Assembly: GCF_018861145.1 (NCBI RefSeq)
Contig: NZ_JAHKQT010000031.1
Coordinates: 1 to 54,801 of the forward strand
Direction: 5' to 3'
Source of the DNA: Poseidonibacter lekithochrous
GTDB taxonomy: Bacteria; Campylobacterota; Campylobacteria; Campylobacterales; Arcobacteraceae
DNA length: 54,801 bases
The notes under the pieces: generated by a model
What the model saw: only the letters and a program-made list of their open reading frames with translations
Told to the model about the DNA's origin: nothing
Databases searched by the model: none
In this document: piece by piece, positions 36,400 to 46,138 of the stretch
How the letters are laid out: every line of letters starts with the position of its first letter
How positions within the stretch are numbered: position 1 is the first letter of the stretch
Program-made: the position numbers and the translations under genes

Positions 36400-38145
36400 A
36401 TGAAAAAATCAAAAGGAAGCTTATTGAAGATATTAATAGTTTTAATTATACTTAATAGTATTTTATTCTCAAAGATTGCTATTTTAAATGAAAAAGAGAA
36501 AGAATGGCTAAATAAAGATTATAAAGTAAAAGTAAGAGTTGCAAACTGGCCTCCTTTTCAAATGTATAAAAATGGTAAAGCTTCAGGGATTTCAGTAGAT
36601 TATATTATCAAAATATTTAATAAATATAATATTAAATATGAGTTTATCTCTACAGATAAATATGCATTTTCACAGGTATTAAATGAAATTAAAGATAAAA
36701 GAAATATAGATTTACTTCTTACTTTAAATCCAACAGAAGAAAGAAAAAAAGATATGCTTTTTACTCTTCCTTATTTATCTCATCCTAGAGTTATATTTAC
36801 AAGAAAAGACTACACTTTTGTTGCTGGAATTAAGGATTTAAGTGAAAAAATAGTCTCAGTACAAGATAAATTTGAAATATATAAAATCTTAGAAAAAAAA
36901 TATCCAAAAATTAAACTTTATCCAATAAATTCTAATCAGGCGACAAAAGATTCACTAGAGGCAGTAGCAGTAGGAAAAACTGACGCTTTTATTGGTAATT
37001 TAACTGTAGGAAGTTTTATTATCCAAGAAAATGATTTTAATAATTTAAAAGTAGCAGCACCAACTGAATTACCAAATCATAAAAATGCAATGGCCGTTAG
37101 AAATGATTGGGGTGAACTTGTATCTATTATTGATAAAGAACTCAAAACATGGACAACTTTTGAAAAATCTAAAATAAGAGATAAATACTTAACCATGTAT
37201 GACCCTAGTAAAATAGACCTAAATAAGGTACTTTTAATAATAACTATTTTAATTTTTCTATTTTGTTTTATTATAATTGTTTTTTATTTCTCTAATAAAA
37301 GATTAAGTAAAGAGATTAAAAAAAGAAAAGATATTGAAAAAAATTTACAAGATGCAAAAGCTGAGCTAAAAAAAGTAAATACTAACTTAGAAGATAAGAT
37401 TAAATATGAAATAGATAAAAATAAGAAACAGCAACTTATAATGATGGAGCAAAGTAAACTAGCACAAATGGGCGAAATGATTGCAAATATAGCTCATCAA
37501 TGGAGACAACCACTCGCTCAAGTAAATTCATCTATTTTAATTATAGATACAGTACTTGAAAGTAAAAAATTTCAAAATGAAATAATTGAAGCTAAAATGT
37601 TAGAAATAGAAGATTTAACTCAATATATGTCTAATACTATAGATAATTTTCAGAACTTTTTTAATCAAGATAAAATAAAAATAGATTTTTTTTTAAGAGA
37701 GATTATTGACAACTCAATATCTATTATAAAAGGGACTCTTTGTTCTAATTTTACCCAAGTAGAAATTAATGTAGATAAAGACTTAAAGGCTATAGGATAT
37801 CCTATGGAATTACAACAAGTATTAGTAATAATCCTTAGTAATGCAAATGATGCTTTAATGATAAGAAAAATACCAGATCCAAAAATATTAATAGATATTA
37901 AAGATGAAAACAATACTTATATTATATCAATATCAGATAATGCAGGTGGAATTAATATAGAAAGACTTGAACGAGTATTCGAACCTTATTACACAACAAA
38001 ACATAAATCGCAAGGAAGAGGAGTAGGTTTATATATGGCAAAAATGATTATAGAAGATGGAATGAAAGGTAAACTTACACTTAAAAATAATGAAAAGGGA
38101 GTATGCTTTAGTATACAAATTTTAAAAGAGATAAATAATGAATAA
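36400..38145 (+). CDS. SBP-fused sensor histidine kinase
   Basis: 581 residues. N-terminal signal/anchor, then a family 3 solute-binding sensor domain (about 40-265, with VRVANWPPFQMY and DLLLTLNPTEERKK), a membrane helix (276-298), a coiled coil (300-350), the HisKA box MGEMIANIAHQWRQP with His366, and a HATPase domain (LSNANDALM, DNAGGIN, GRGVGLYMA). It probably senses an amino acid or small polar solute in the periplasm. The 8-base overlap with the response regulator makes a true two-component pair. Confidence 0.92.
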   Translation: MKKSKGSLLKILIVLIILNSILFSKIAILNEKEKEWLNKDYKVKVRVANWPPFQMYKNGKASGISVDYIIKIFNKYNIKYEFISTDKYAFSQVLNEIKDKRNIDLLLTLNPTEERKKDMLFTLPYLSHPRVIFTRKDYTFVAGIKDLSEKIVSVQDKFEIYKILEKKYPKIKLYPINSNQATKDSLEAVAVGKTDAFIGNLTVGSFIIQENDFNNLKVAAPTELPNHKNAMAVRNDWGELVSIIDKELKTWTTFEKSKIRDKYLTMYDPSKIDLNKVLLIITILIFLFCFIIIVFYFSNKRLSKEIKKRKDIEKNLQDAKAELKKVNTNLEDKIKYEIDKNKKQQLIMMEQSKLAQMGEMIANIAHQWRQPLAQVNSSILIIDTVLESKKFQNEIIEAKMLEIEDLTQYMSNTIDNFQNFFNQDKIKIDFFLREIIDNSISIIKGTLCSNFTQVEINVDKDLKAIGYPMELQQVLVIILSNANDALMIRKIPDPKILIDIKDENNTYIISISDNAGGINIERLERVFEPYYTTKHKSQGRGVGLYMAKMIIEDGMKGKLTLKNNEKGVCFSIQILKEINNE

Positions 38146-38827
38146 TACTAAATATGACTATAGTATTTTACTTATAGAAGATGAAAATATACTCCGAAAA
38201 AATTATATAATATATCTAAAGACTATGTTTGAATTTGTATATGAAGCTACAGATGGAGTAGAAGCGTATAATATATATAAAGAAAAAAGACCAAATATAT
38301 TAATCATAGATATAAATATCCCAAAAATAAATGGACTTGATTTACTTCAAATGATACGACAACACGATCATACAACAAAAGCTATTGTATTGACAGCACA
38401 CAAAGATAAAGATTTTTTATTACAAGCAACTAAATTGAAATTAACAGATTATTTAGTAAAACCCATTTCAAGAAGAGCATTAAAATTATCACTTGAAAAA
38501 GTTATAGATGAATTAACAAACTTCAAAATAACTGCTCTAAAAAATAAAATATTAAAAGATGGTTATATATGGAACTACGATTCTGAAGAACTTACATGTA
38601 ATGGAAAAGTAATTCATCTAACTAATAAGGAAAAGTTAATTTTTACTTTATTTATGAATAACTTAAACTCAGTTTTATCAATAGATAAAATTATATATAG
38701 TGTGTGGGATGAGTATTTAAAAAGTCATGAAGATTCACTTAAAACAATACTTAAAAAATTGAGAAGAAAATTACCTAATGGAATAATAATAAATATTCAT
38801 AGTATTGGATATAAAATAAATGTTTAG
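38138..38827 (+). CDS. OmpR-type response regulator
   Basis: 229 residues: receiver domain with phospho-acceptor Asp58 (LIIDINIPKINGL), Thr86 and Lys108 (YLVKPIS), and a C-terminal winged-helix DNA-binding domain (LTNKEKLIFTLF, SLKTILKKLRRKL, IHSIGYKI). Its start overlaps the kinase gene. Targets are unknown. The divergent EamA gene is a candidate only by position. Confidence 0.93.
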   Translation: MNNTKYDYSILLIEDENILRKNYIIYLKTMFEFVYEATDGVEAYNIYKEKRPNILIIDINIPKINGLDLLQMIRQHDHTTKAIVLTAHKDKDFLLQATKLKLTDYLVKPISRRALKLSLEKVIDELTNFKITALKNKILKDGYIWNYDSEELTCNGKVIHLTNKEKLIFTLFMNNLNSVLSIDKIIYSVWDEYLKSHEDSLKTILKKLRRKLPNGIIINIHSIGYKINV

Positions 38828-38835
38828 AAATAAAC

Positions 38836-38875
38836 TATCATTTTTATCTTAGGAAAACCTAAAATAAAAATGATA
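38836..38875. terminator. Bidirectional terminator after the two-component pair
   Basis: TATCATTTTTATCTTAGG pairs with CCTAAAATAAAAATGATA (one mismatch) around AAAA. It separates the convergent response regulator and carbonic anhydrase genes and carries T-rich arms in both directions. Confidence 0.8.
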
Positions 38876-38880
38876 AGAAA

Positions 38881-39747
38881 TTATTTAATATTTGAAAGTA
38901 AAGCAGGATTAATTACAAGATTTCTCACACCATGTGCATGATCTTCTTTAAATGTATTACCTTTACACCACTGACCAACTGTATTAATATTTACTTTTGC
39001 AACTTTTGGTCTAACACTCCAAGATACTTGTAAAGGAGAAGCTTTTTCATTATATCCAGGACCTGTAGTAGAACCAGCATATTGTACTGGAGTACCTGTA
39101 TTTGTTGGAATATTTAAAGCTTGATTTAAACCATTTTTAACACCATATTTAGTTAATTCATTAAAATCAAGTGCATTTTTATCATTTACTAATACATATA
39201 CCTGTGTTTCAACTCTTAATTGAGGATTCATAATAGAATCACTTAAACAAGAACCTAACGTTGGTCCAGGATTTACTTTTGCAGTAGAATGAACATAATG
39301 AACTTCAATAGTATCACCTGAATTTAAAGATCCATGTTTACTTGGACAAATTTCATTTTTAGGTGCAAGTAATTCTGCTGTAGTTAAAGAACCATTAAAT
39401 TTATATCCACTTTGATATCCATGACCATCTCCATTTCCTGCAAAGGTAGTAAACTCTCCACCTTTATGTTCTGCATTTTTATGGAAATGAATATTACAAA
39501 GATTCATTTCTGAATATTCTGGTGCAATATTAAAAGCTCTAGTATTTTTACCAAGTACAGAATCGATATCTCGTGGAGCTTGAGGACCAAATCCTTTACC
39601 ATCTGTATTTTTTGCTAACATTGCTCTTTGTTCTTTAATCATACCATCTGTAGCCATATGCATTGCATGATGCTCAGTATTTACACAACCTGTAAAAATC
39701 GATATTGCAGTAAGTGTTGCTAGTGTTCCAATAATTTCTTTTCTCAT
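38881..39747 (-). CDS. Delta-class-like carbonic anhydrase lipoprotein
   Basis: 288 residues. An N-terminal signal ends in IFTGC, giving a lipobox with Cys21, so the enzyme is probably periplasmic and lipid-anchored. The region NLCNIHFHKNAEHKGGEF contains His87, His89 and His94, and VHYVHS holds His150 and His153. H-x-H plus a later His is the metal-site pattern of carbonic anhydrases. The sequence fits bacterial proteins I recall being annotated as delta-class carbonic anhydrase. The expected reaction is CO2 hydration in the periplasm. Assignment rests on memory of these motifs; the exact zinc ligands are inferred. Confidence 0.72.
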   Translation of the reverse strand: MRKEIIGTLATLTAISIFTGCVNTEHHAMHMATDGMIKEQRAMLAKNTDGKGFGPQAPRDIDSVLGKNTRAFNIAPEYSEMNLCNIHFHKNAEHKGGEFTTFAGNGDGHGYQSGYKFNGSLTTAELLAPKNEICPSKHGSLNSGDTIEVHYVHSTAKVNPGPTLGSCLSDSIMNPQLRVETQVYVLVNDKNALDFNELTKYGVKNGLNQALNIPTNTGTPVQYAGSTTGPGYNEKASPLQVSWSVRPKVAKVNINTVGQWCKGNTFKEDHAHGVRNLVINPALLSNIK

Positions 39748-39872
39748 TTATACTCTCCTGAAGTGTTTTTAACTACTTTTAATACATAACAAAAGTTCGC
39801 TATTTGCCTAGGATTAAACATTAATTAATAGAATATTATAAAAGAAGAAAGTAATTAAATAGTGACTTTTTA

Positions 39873-39898
39873 AGAAACAGAAGAAAACTTCTATTTCT
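39873..39898 (-). terminator. Hairpin at the end of the efflux operon
   Basis: AGAAA-C-AGAAG and CTTCT-A-TTTCT pair around AAAA with one mismatch, overlapping the stop of the outer-membrane channel gene. The T-tract is modest. Confidence 0.6.
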
Positions 39899-41132
39899 CA
39901 AATATTCTATCAAGGGTAGAGACTGCTAAAAATTTATCAAAATAGGCTCTATTTAAACCTTGTTTTGACTGAGTTAATAAGTAGTTTGCATCTGTTAAAT
40001 CAGTACTAGTAGAGATACCTTCATCAAACCTATTTTTAACTATTTGATAATTCTCTTCTGCTTGTTCTTGCGATAAACTTGCTGTATTAAAGTTTTCTAT
40101 TGCAACTTCTAGATTTGAAATTGCATTTTCATATTGAAGTTTAATATCAAGTTTTGTTTTATCTAATTGAGTTTTTGCTTTTAGATATCTAGTTCTATAA
40201 ATATTTCCTTTAGTATTATCGAATCCACCATTGTATAAGTTCCATGAAGCACTTAAACTTGCAATATTTTGATTTTTGTAATCACTTATATCTTCATAAT
40301 ATTCATTATGAGATATTGAAGCATCAACTTTTGGATAAAAAGAACTTTTTATTGATTTCTTTTGTTGTTTTATCGCTTCTAAATTCATATTTAAAGCTTG
40401 AATTTCACTTCTATTATCTAAAAGTTTCATATCATAATCAGATGTTTTTAGCGTTGTATTACTTAACTTTTCTATACTTTCAGAAGATAAGTCCATACCA
40501 CCTAAAATATTTGATAATGTATTTTTTGCTGTTTTTAAATCGCCCTTTGCTTTTGCAACATTTTGTTTTGCAGAAGACATATTTACTTGAACTTGAAGTA
40601 AATCATTTTTAGCAATTAAACCTTGTTCATATCTATTCTTTGAATCAATATATTGTTCTTGAAAAAGGTTATAAGCACTTTTAAAAGTTTCAAGTGCATT
40701 TTCTTTATCAAGATAATTTATATAAGCTATTTTAGTATTTAAAATAATATCTTGTTTTAAGGCATTTAATGAATACTGTGAACTTTGAGATAAAAACTTT
40801 GAAGAGTTTCTATCTGAAATATTTTTAAAACCATTGAATAAGTTATAAGAGACCTCAGCAGAAAAAGTAGCATCTGTATCTACTTGAGTAGGATAAGCTA
40901 TTTCATCTCTATTATTATATACAAAACCTAATCCTACTTTTGGTAAGAAATCTGCATCATTTAACTTTACATTTTCTAGTGATTCTAGATAATCAAAGTT
41001 TTTTGCTTGTACCTCATGATTATTTTCTAGGGCAATATCAACAGCTTCTGGTAATGTTAAAGCATTTATATTAACAGTTAAAATCGAAGCTGCTAACATA
41101 CTTAGTATTAGTTTTCTTTTTATATTTTTCAT
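39891..41132 (-). CDS. TolC-family outer-membrane efflux channel
   Basis: 413 residues with a signal peptide (about 1-24) and two TolC repeats. Typical helical hairpins are seen, for example ALTLPEAVDIALENNHEVQ near the N-terminus and ENYQIVKNRFDEGISTSTDLTDANYLL near the C-terminus. It forms the outer-membrane duct of the tripartite pump encoded just upstream. It starts 9 bases after the RND gene and ends in a hairpin. Confidence 0.92.
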   Translation of the reverse strand: MKNIKRKLILSMLAASILTVNINALTLPEAVDIALENNHEVQAKNFDYLESLENVKLNDADFLPKVGLGFVYNNRDEIAYPTQVDTDATFSAEVSYNLFNGFKNISDRNSSKFLSQSSQYSLNALKQDIILNTKIAYINYLDKENALETFKSAYNLFQEQYIDSKNRYEQGLIAKNDLLQVQVNMSSAKQNVAKAKGDLKTAKNTLSNILGGMDLSSESIEKLSNTTLKTSDYDMKLLDNRSEIQALNMNLEAIKQQKKSIKSSFYPKVDASISHNEYYEDISDYKNQNIASLSASWNLYNGGFDNTKGNIYRTRYLKAKTQLDKTKLDIKLQYENAISNLEVAIENFNTASLSQEQAEENYQIVKNRFDEGISTSTDLTDANYLLTQSKQGLNRAYFDKFLAVSTLDRIFEK

Positions 41133-41141
41133 TTATTTCTC

Positions 41142-44100
41142 CTATGCTTTACTAACATCAACTGGTTCTTTTGTTTTTCCACCAATTCTTTGTTCTAATT
41201 TTATAAAGAACATTAAAAGAGCTGGTGTTACAAAAATTGTAAATACAGTAGAAAGCGCAAGACCACCTGTAATTACAGAACCTAAACCTCTATAAAATTC
41301 ACTTCCAGGCCCTGGAAGTAAAACAAGAGGCAACATACCAAAAATAGAAGTTAACGAAGACATATAAATAGGTCTAATTCTTGTTCTTGTAGCTTCTACA
41401 ACTGCTTTTTTATGATCATAGCCTTCATTTTTAATTAGATTCTGACTTTGGTGCACTATTAAAATTGCATTATTTACAACAATACCAACTAGAATAATAA
41501 AGCCTAGCATTGTTAAGACATCTAAAGGTTGCGGTGCTATAAATGTATTTGTTAAAGCAAGTCCAATAAACCCACCAGCAGTTGCTAATGGCACAGTAAA
41601 CATAATAACAATAGGATACAAGAAGTTACCAAATAATGCAGACATTAGTAAGTAAATAATTATAAGTGCTAGTATAAAGTTTAACTCAAGCATTGAAATT
41701 GTTTGTGTTAATTTATCAGCTGTTCCAGAAATTCCAATTTCAACACTGTTTGAAATTTTTCCTGAATCTTTCATTTGATTAATCATACCCTCTAATGTAA
41801 GCATTGTTTCTTGTATTGTCATAGTAGCAGGTGGTGTTACTTGTAATGTAATCGTTCTTTTTCCTGCTAGGTGTCTAATTTCTGAAATACCTGTAATACT
41901 TTCAGAAGTAGCTAATGATGATATTGGTAATAATGAAGAATTTGGCAATGCTATTTGAGTAGCCATAATATCTTCAGGTGTTTGAATTTGCTCTTCATTT
42001 GCTTTTAATACTAAATCCATTTTCTTTTTACCATCTTGTTCAAAATCAGATATTTTTCTTCCGCTCATTAGAACATCAATAGTATTTCCTAAATCTAAAG
42101 AACTCATACCTAAAGCTTTTAAAGCATCTTGATTAGGTTTAATTCTAAACTCTGGATAAAGTAACTCAATAGATGGTACAGGTCTAACTTGTCCACCTTT
42201 TATAACTCCTCTAGAAGCCATAAATAATTGAGTTCCAACTCCTGCAATATCTTCTATCCTCTCACCAGAAATATCTACATTAACAGTTTTACCCTCACCT
42301 ATTCCATTTTCAAAAACACCTGATTGTAAAGATACACCAAAAATTGATGGCATAGAGTTTACTATTGGTCTAAAAAATGGTATTAGCTCTTTTGCTCTAC
42401 TTTCATGCATAGATGTTCCACCAAAAAGGTTAAAGTCTCCAAAAGAAACATAAAAGGCACGACTTAATCCAGGAACTCCATCTACATCTTTATTAATATT
42501 CGGCTCTATTTTTTTCATTAAATACTCACCCATATCATATCTTTCTTGATATGATAAACCAGGTGGTGTAATTAAGATATTAAAAATTAAGTTTTTATTA
42601 CCTTGAGGTAAATAGTCTAATTTTGGGAATAATAAATAAATTGTTGAAGCAGATAATATTCCTAAAGTTAAAATAGTAGCTACTTTTGTTAGCACAGATT
42701 TTAATGACCAGTTAACAAAAGACATAAAGAAATCAACTATTTTATTTCCAAGTTTTGTTAAAGCTGTCTCTTTTTTAATCTCTTTTCCTGACATACTTGC
42801 AAACTTTTTCCATAACATTGGAATAACCGCAATTGATACAAATAAAGAAAAAGATACAGATGATACAACAGCAATTGCAATATCTTTGAATAATTGTCCA
42901 GCTTCATCTTCTAAGAAAATGATTGGTAAAAATACTGCCATAGTTGTAGAAGCTGATGCAATTAATGCACCCCAAACTTCACTCGTACCTTTATATGCAG
43001 CATCAGGAATACTCATTCCCTCTTTTCTATGTCTATCAATATTTTCTAAAACAACAATAGCACTATCAACTAACATACCAACAGCAAAGGAAATACCAGC
43101 AAGTGAAATAGTATTTAAACTTCTATCAAGTGCTGATAAAATAATAAATGTACCAATTACAGAAATTGGAATTGCAATAGAAACAACAGCTGTTGGTGAA
43201 ATAGCTCGTAAGAATAAAATTAGCATAAAGATGGCTAATACACCACCAATCATAATATTTTGTTGTACTAAATCAACAGAACCTACAATATATCCACGTT
43301 GATCATAAATCCAAATCATTTTTAGTTTTTCTTTTTCTAAAATTGTTGCATTTAAATCATTTACTACTTTTTCAACTTCATTTGTAAGTTGAACTGCATT
43401 TGCGTTTGCAGTTGGTTGAACTCCTAAGAAAATACCATCTTTTCCTAAGAACATAGCAACAGATTTTGCTGTTTCATATCCAAAATTAACCTCAGCTACA
43501 TCACCTAATGTTACTCTTTGTTCTCTATTTGAAATAAGAATAATATCTTTTATATCTTGTGCATTTGAAAACTTATGAACTGTTCTAATTCTATACGAAC
43601 GCCTTCCTATATTCTGCACACCTGCTGATACATTTATATTTTCATTTTGTAATATTCTTGTAACATCAGCAATTGTAAGATTATATGATGCAAGACTATT
43701 TAAATCTAAACTAATTTGCATCTGCTCTTTTCTTCCACCAGCTGTCATAGTTCCAGAAACTCCAGAAACTCTTTTGATAGAAGGAACAATTTCATCATCG
43801 AAAAAAGTTTTGTACTCATCAATATGTCTTGGATTATTCTCTTGTGTTTGAAGCATCATCCAAATAATTGGACTTGCACTTGCAGTTTCAATTATAGGTT
43901 CTTCGGCATCTGCTGGATAAGAGCTTACTTCATTTAATTTATTTGAAACATCTTGAAGTGCAGCTCTTATATCAGTACCTAATGTAAAAGTAAGAGTAAT
44001 CTCACCCATATTATCTTGTGAAGATGATTCATACTCTATTAAGTTGTTTAAACTCTTTAAGGCATCTTCTTGATCTTCTATAATCTCCCGTTCTATCTCA

Positions 44101-44270
44101 TAAGGAGTAGCACCTGGCCATACAGTTGTAATTTTAATTTCTGGCTTACTAACACTTGGTGTTAGTTGATATGGTAATTTATCTAAAGAGATAAACCCAA
44201 ATAAAACCACAATCAAAACTGAAACTATTATAGTTACAGGATTTTTAATTGAAAATTTAATTAAATCCAT
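41142..44270 (-). CDS. RND efflux pump, inner-membrane transporter
   Basis: 1042 residues, the full AcrB-family length, with 12 membrane helices and two large periplasmic loops. The proton-relay helix is seen as FAVGMLVDSAIVVLENIDRH (TM4). The C-terminal half repeats the pattern with LGFIILVGIVVNNAILIV. Periplasmic porter segments include VWPGATPYEIEREI. It exports drugs, bile-type compounds or metabolites by proton antiport. Substrate range is unknown. It lies between the channel and adaptor genes in one operon under a TetR repressor. Confidence 0.95.
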   Translation of the reverse strand: MDLIKFSIKNPVTIIVSVLIVVLFGFISLDKLPYQLTPSVSKPEIKITTVWPGATPYEIEREIIEDQEDALKSLNNLIEYESSSQDNMGEITLTFTLGTDIRAALQDVSNKLNEVSSYPADAEEPIIETASASPIIWMMLQTQENNPRHIDEYKTFFDDEIVPSIKRVSGVSGTMTAGGRKEQMQISLDLNSLASYNLTIADVTRILQNENINVSAGVQNIGRRSYRIRTVHKFSNAQDIKDIILISNREQRVTLGDVAEVNFGYETAKSVAMFLGKDGIFLGVQPTANANAVQLTNEVEKVVNDLNATILEKEKLKMIWIYDQRGYIVGSVDLVQQNIMIGGVLAIFMLILFLRAISPTAVVSIAIPISVIGTFIILSALDRSLNTISLAGISFAVGMLVDSAIVVLENIDRHRKEGMSIPDAAYKGTSEVWGALIASASTTMAVFLPIIFLEDEAGQLFKDIAIAVVSSVSFSLFVSIAVIPMLWKKFASMSGKEIKKETALTKLGNKIVDFFMSFVNWSLKSVLTKVATILTLGILSASTIYLLFPKLDYLPQGNKNLIFNILITPPGLSYQERYDMGEYLMKKIEPNINKDVDGVPGLSRAFYVSFGDFNLFGGTSMHESRAKELIPFFRPIVNSMPSIFGVSLQSGVFENGIGEGKTVNVDISGERIEDIAGVGTQLFMASRGVIKGGQVRPVPSIELLYPEFRIKPNQDALKALGMSSLDLGNTIDVLMSGRKISDFEQDGKKKMDLVLKANEEQIQTPEDIMATQIALPNSSLLPISSLATSESITGISEIRHLAGKRTITLQVTPPATMTIQETMLTLEGMINQMKDSGKISNSVEIGISGTADKLTQTISMLELNFILALIIIYLLMSALFGNFLYPIVIMFTVPLATAGGFIGLALTNTFIAPQPLDVLTMLGFIILVGIVVNNAILIVHQSQNLIKNEGYDHKKAVVEATRTRIRPIYMSSLTSIFGMLPLVLLPGPGSEFYRGLGSVITGGLALSTVFTIFVTPALLMFFIKLEQRIGGKTKEPVDVSKA

Positions 44271-44278
44271 TATTTACC

Positions 44279-45346
44279 CTATTTCACTTTTTCTTTATTA
44301 TCTTGTTTATTTAAAATCTTTACATCCATTTTAGGGAAAACTCTCTCATTTCCTTTAACAACAATATCCATTCCTTCAACTAAACCTTTTCCCGCAATCG
44401 CAGCATTTGTTCCTTGGAAACCTACAATTTGAACAGGAATCATTACAGCTTTATTATCAACTACTGCAAATACAACATCCATATTAAATCTATTAATTAC
44501 GGCATCTCTATTTATTAGTAAAGCTTGTGTTTTAGCATTTTTAGCAAAGCTAACTTTTGCTTGTGCTCCATCGTAAATAAACATATCTCCAACATTTGCT
44601 TTAAATCTAACAGGGAAAGTTCTAGTTAGTGTATCTCCACTTGGAATTGCCGCATATAATTTAGCTTTTACAATTTTTTCAGAAATATTTACATCATAAA
44701 CATCACCTGTTTTTAGACCATTTATAAAACTAAGTGGTAAATTAAATATAATTTGAACTTCTTGTGTATTCACAATAGTTGCTACTTTGGAACCTATATT
44801 TAACCATTCTTTTATATTTACATTCTTTTCTACTATTACACCATTAAATGGAGCTTTTATAACTTTTTTAGATTTTTGAATTTTTAATTCATTTAATCTA
44901 GATTCTGAAGAGATTAAACTTTCATTGGCTACATCATAGGCTAATTTTGAATCATCAAAAACTTTCTGAGCAATAGATTTTTTTGCAAATAAAGCTTTAT
45001 ATCGTAAGTAGTTTTTCTTTGTATTTTTAAGTTGCACTCTATACATATTAACTGAAGATTCAGCTGCTTTAATTTGTGCATTTAAAATATCTGAATCAAT
45101 AGATACAAGAATATCACCTTTTTTTACTTTTTTTCCTACTTCAAAATTTATCTTTTGTGCAATTCCTGAACTTTGACTTGCTACTTTTGATTTCTTATCA
45201 AAAGATACAGTTCCTACAAATTCTTGCAAAGGATTTACCTCTGAAAGTTTTATAACATCTGTATTAACTAAGGCCGTTCCCTCAGCATTTATATTTGTAA
45301 GTGTTACTAAAAATAAAGCAACACTTATTATTAATTTCTTATACAT
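44279..45346 (-). CDS. RND periplasmic adaptor (membrane fusion protein)
   Basis: 355 residues: signal peptide (about 1-21), a biotinyl/lipoyl-like half (SSGIAQKINFEVGKKVKKGDILVSID), a helical hairpin (about 90-155), the second lipoyl half (KVIKAPFNGVIVEKNV) and a beta-barrel domain. It bridges the RND pump and the outer-membrane channel. The start overlaps the TetR gene by 8 bases. Confidence 0.92.
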   Translation of the reverse strand: MYKKLIISVALFLVTLTNINAEGTALVNTDVIKLSEVNPLQEFVGTVSFDKKSKVASQSSGIAQKINFEVGKKVKKGDILVSIDSDILNAQIKAAESSVNMYRVQLKNTKKNYLRYKALFAKKSIAQKVFDDSKLAYDVANESLISSESRLNELKIQKSKKVIKAPFNGVIVEKNVNIKEWLNIGSKVATIVNTQEVQIIFNLPLSFINGLKTGDVYDVNISEKIVKAKLYAAIPSGDTLTRTFPVRFKANVGDMFIYDGAQAKVSFAKNAKTQALLINRDAVINRFNMDVVFAVVDNKAVMIPVQIVGFQGTNAAIAGKGLVEGMDIVVKGNERVFPKMDVKILNKQDNKEKVK

Positions 45347-45953
45347 TCTTTTTTCCTTTTTTTATTTCTATTAAATCAAATAAATTATTTATAAAATTAA
45401 GACATATCTCTTCTGGATTAAAATCAACTTCCGTCATTTTCTTTAAAACAAGACCTTTTTCAAAAACGATTAAAGATTCACAAAAATCAATAGATTTTGG
45501 CATTAAATCACCTTCATCTATACCTTCTTGAATTACTTTTTTTAATTGATTATGAAAAAAAACATTACATGTATCATTAAAATCAATCATCTTTTCATCA
45601 TTATCAGATAAAACAATAGATAAATACTCTTTATAACCATTAAAATGTTTTAAATTTTCTTCACTATTATCAATTACAAAATTAAAGAAATGAAAAACTT
45701 TTTCTCTTGTTGACTTTAAATCTTTTATAGATTTTAAAAAATTATTATGATATTTCTCTATATGTATATTTATAATTTCAAAAATTATATCTTCTTTATT
45801 TTCAAAATATCCATAAACAGTACCTTTGCCAATTCCAGCAGTTTTTGCAACCTGAGCAACTGTTATTTTTTTAATACCAAGGTCATGAATTAAATCACTA
45901 CATGCCAGTGCAATATCTTTTCTTTTCTGTTCTTTATCAACAATTTTTGGCAA
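45339..45953 (-). CDS. TetR-family repressor of the efflux operon
   Basis: 204 residues. The helix-turn-helix is ITVAQVAKTAGIGKGTVYGYFENKEDI (about 36-62, written in two parts: ITVAQVAKTAG then IGKGTVYGYF). The C-terminal ligand-binding domain is variable. It is the first gene of the TetR-adaptor-pump-channel operon, and two palindromic operators lie just upstream, so autorepression relieved by pump substrates is likely. Confidence 0.92.
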   Translation of the reverse strand: MPKIVDKEQKRKDIALACSDLIHDLGIKKITVAQVAKTAGIGKGTVYGYFENKEDIIFEIINIHIEKYHNNFLKSIKDLKSTREKVFHFFNFVIDNSEENLKHFNGYKEYLSIVLSDNDEKMIDFNDTCNVFFHNQLKKVIQEGIDEGDLMPKSIDFCESLIVFEKGLVLKKMTEVDFNPEEICLNFINNLFDLIEIKKGKKNV

Positions 45954-45973
45954 AAAGTTTCCTTTTATTTATT

Positions 45974-45996
45974 TTGACTGACTATTGGTCAGTTAA
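45974..45996. promoter_or_regulatory. TetR operator, proximal
   Basis: CTGAC-TATTG-GTCAG with near-symmetric TTGA and TTAA flanks, 21 bases before the TetR start. It overlaps the expected transcription start. Confidence 0.75.
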
Positions 45997-46030
45997 AAGT
46001 TTAGCTTAAAACTCTTAATTAAATTTAAAA

Positions 46031-46045
46031 TTGACCAATAGTCAG
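46031..46045. promoter_or_regulatory. TetR operator, distal (inverted copy)
   Basis: TTGAC-CAATA-GTCAG, the same core as the proximal site in opposite orientation. Centres are 53 bases apart, five helical turns, so both face the same side of the DNA. It may also act on the divergent YceI gene. Confidence 0.72.
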
Positions 46046-46138
46046 TTAAAATTACAAATCTTTTTTTTAATTCAAATAAAACTAAGTGGTTATTAAATAA
46101 TATTCATGTACATTTTAGTAAACAAGAAAGGATTTACA

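Noticed and set aside
40244-40612. 122-codon open frame on the plus strand
   Set aside because: Antisense to the TolC-family gene, with a composition of Leu/Tyr/His typical of shadow frames.
42886-43302. 138-codon open frame on the plus strand
   Set aside because: Antisense to the RND pump gene, no ribosome site and no recognisable protein features; a shadow of the coding strand.
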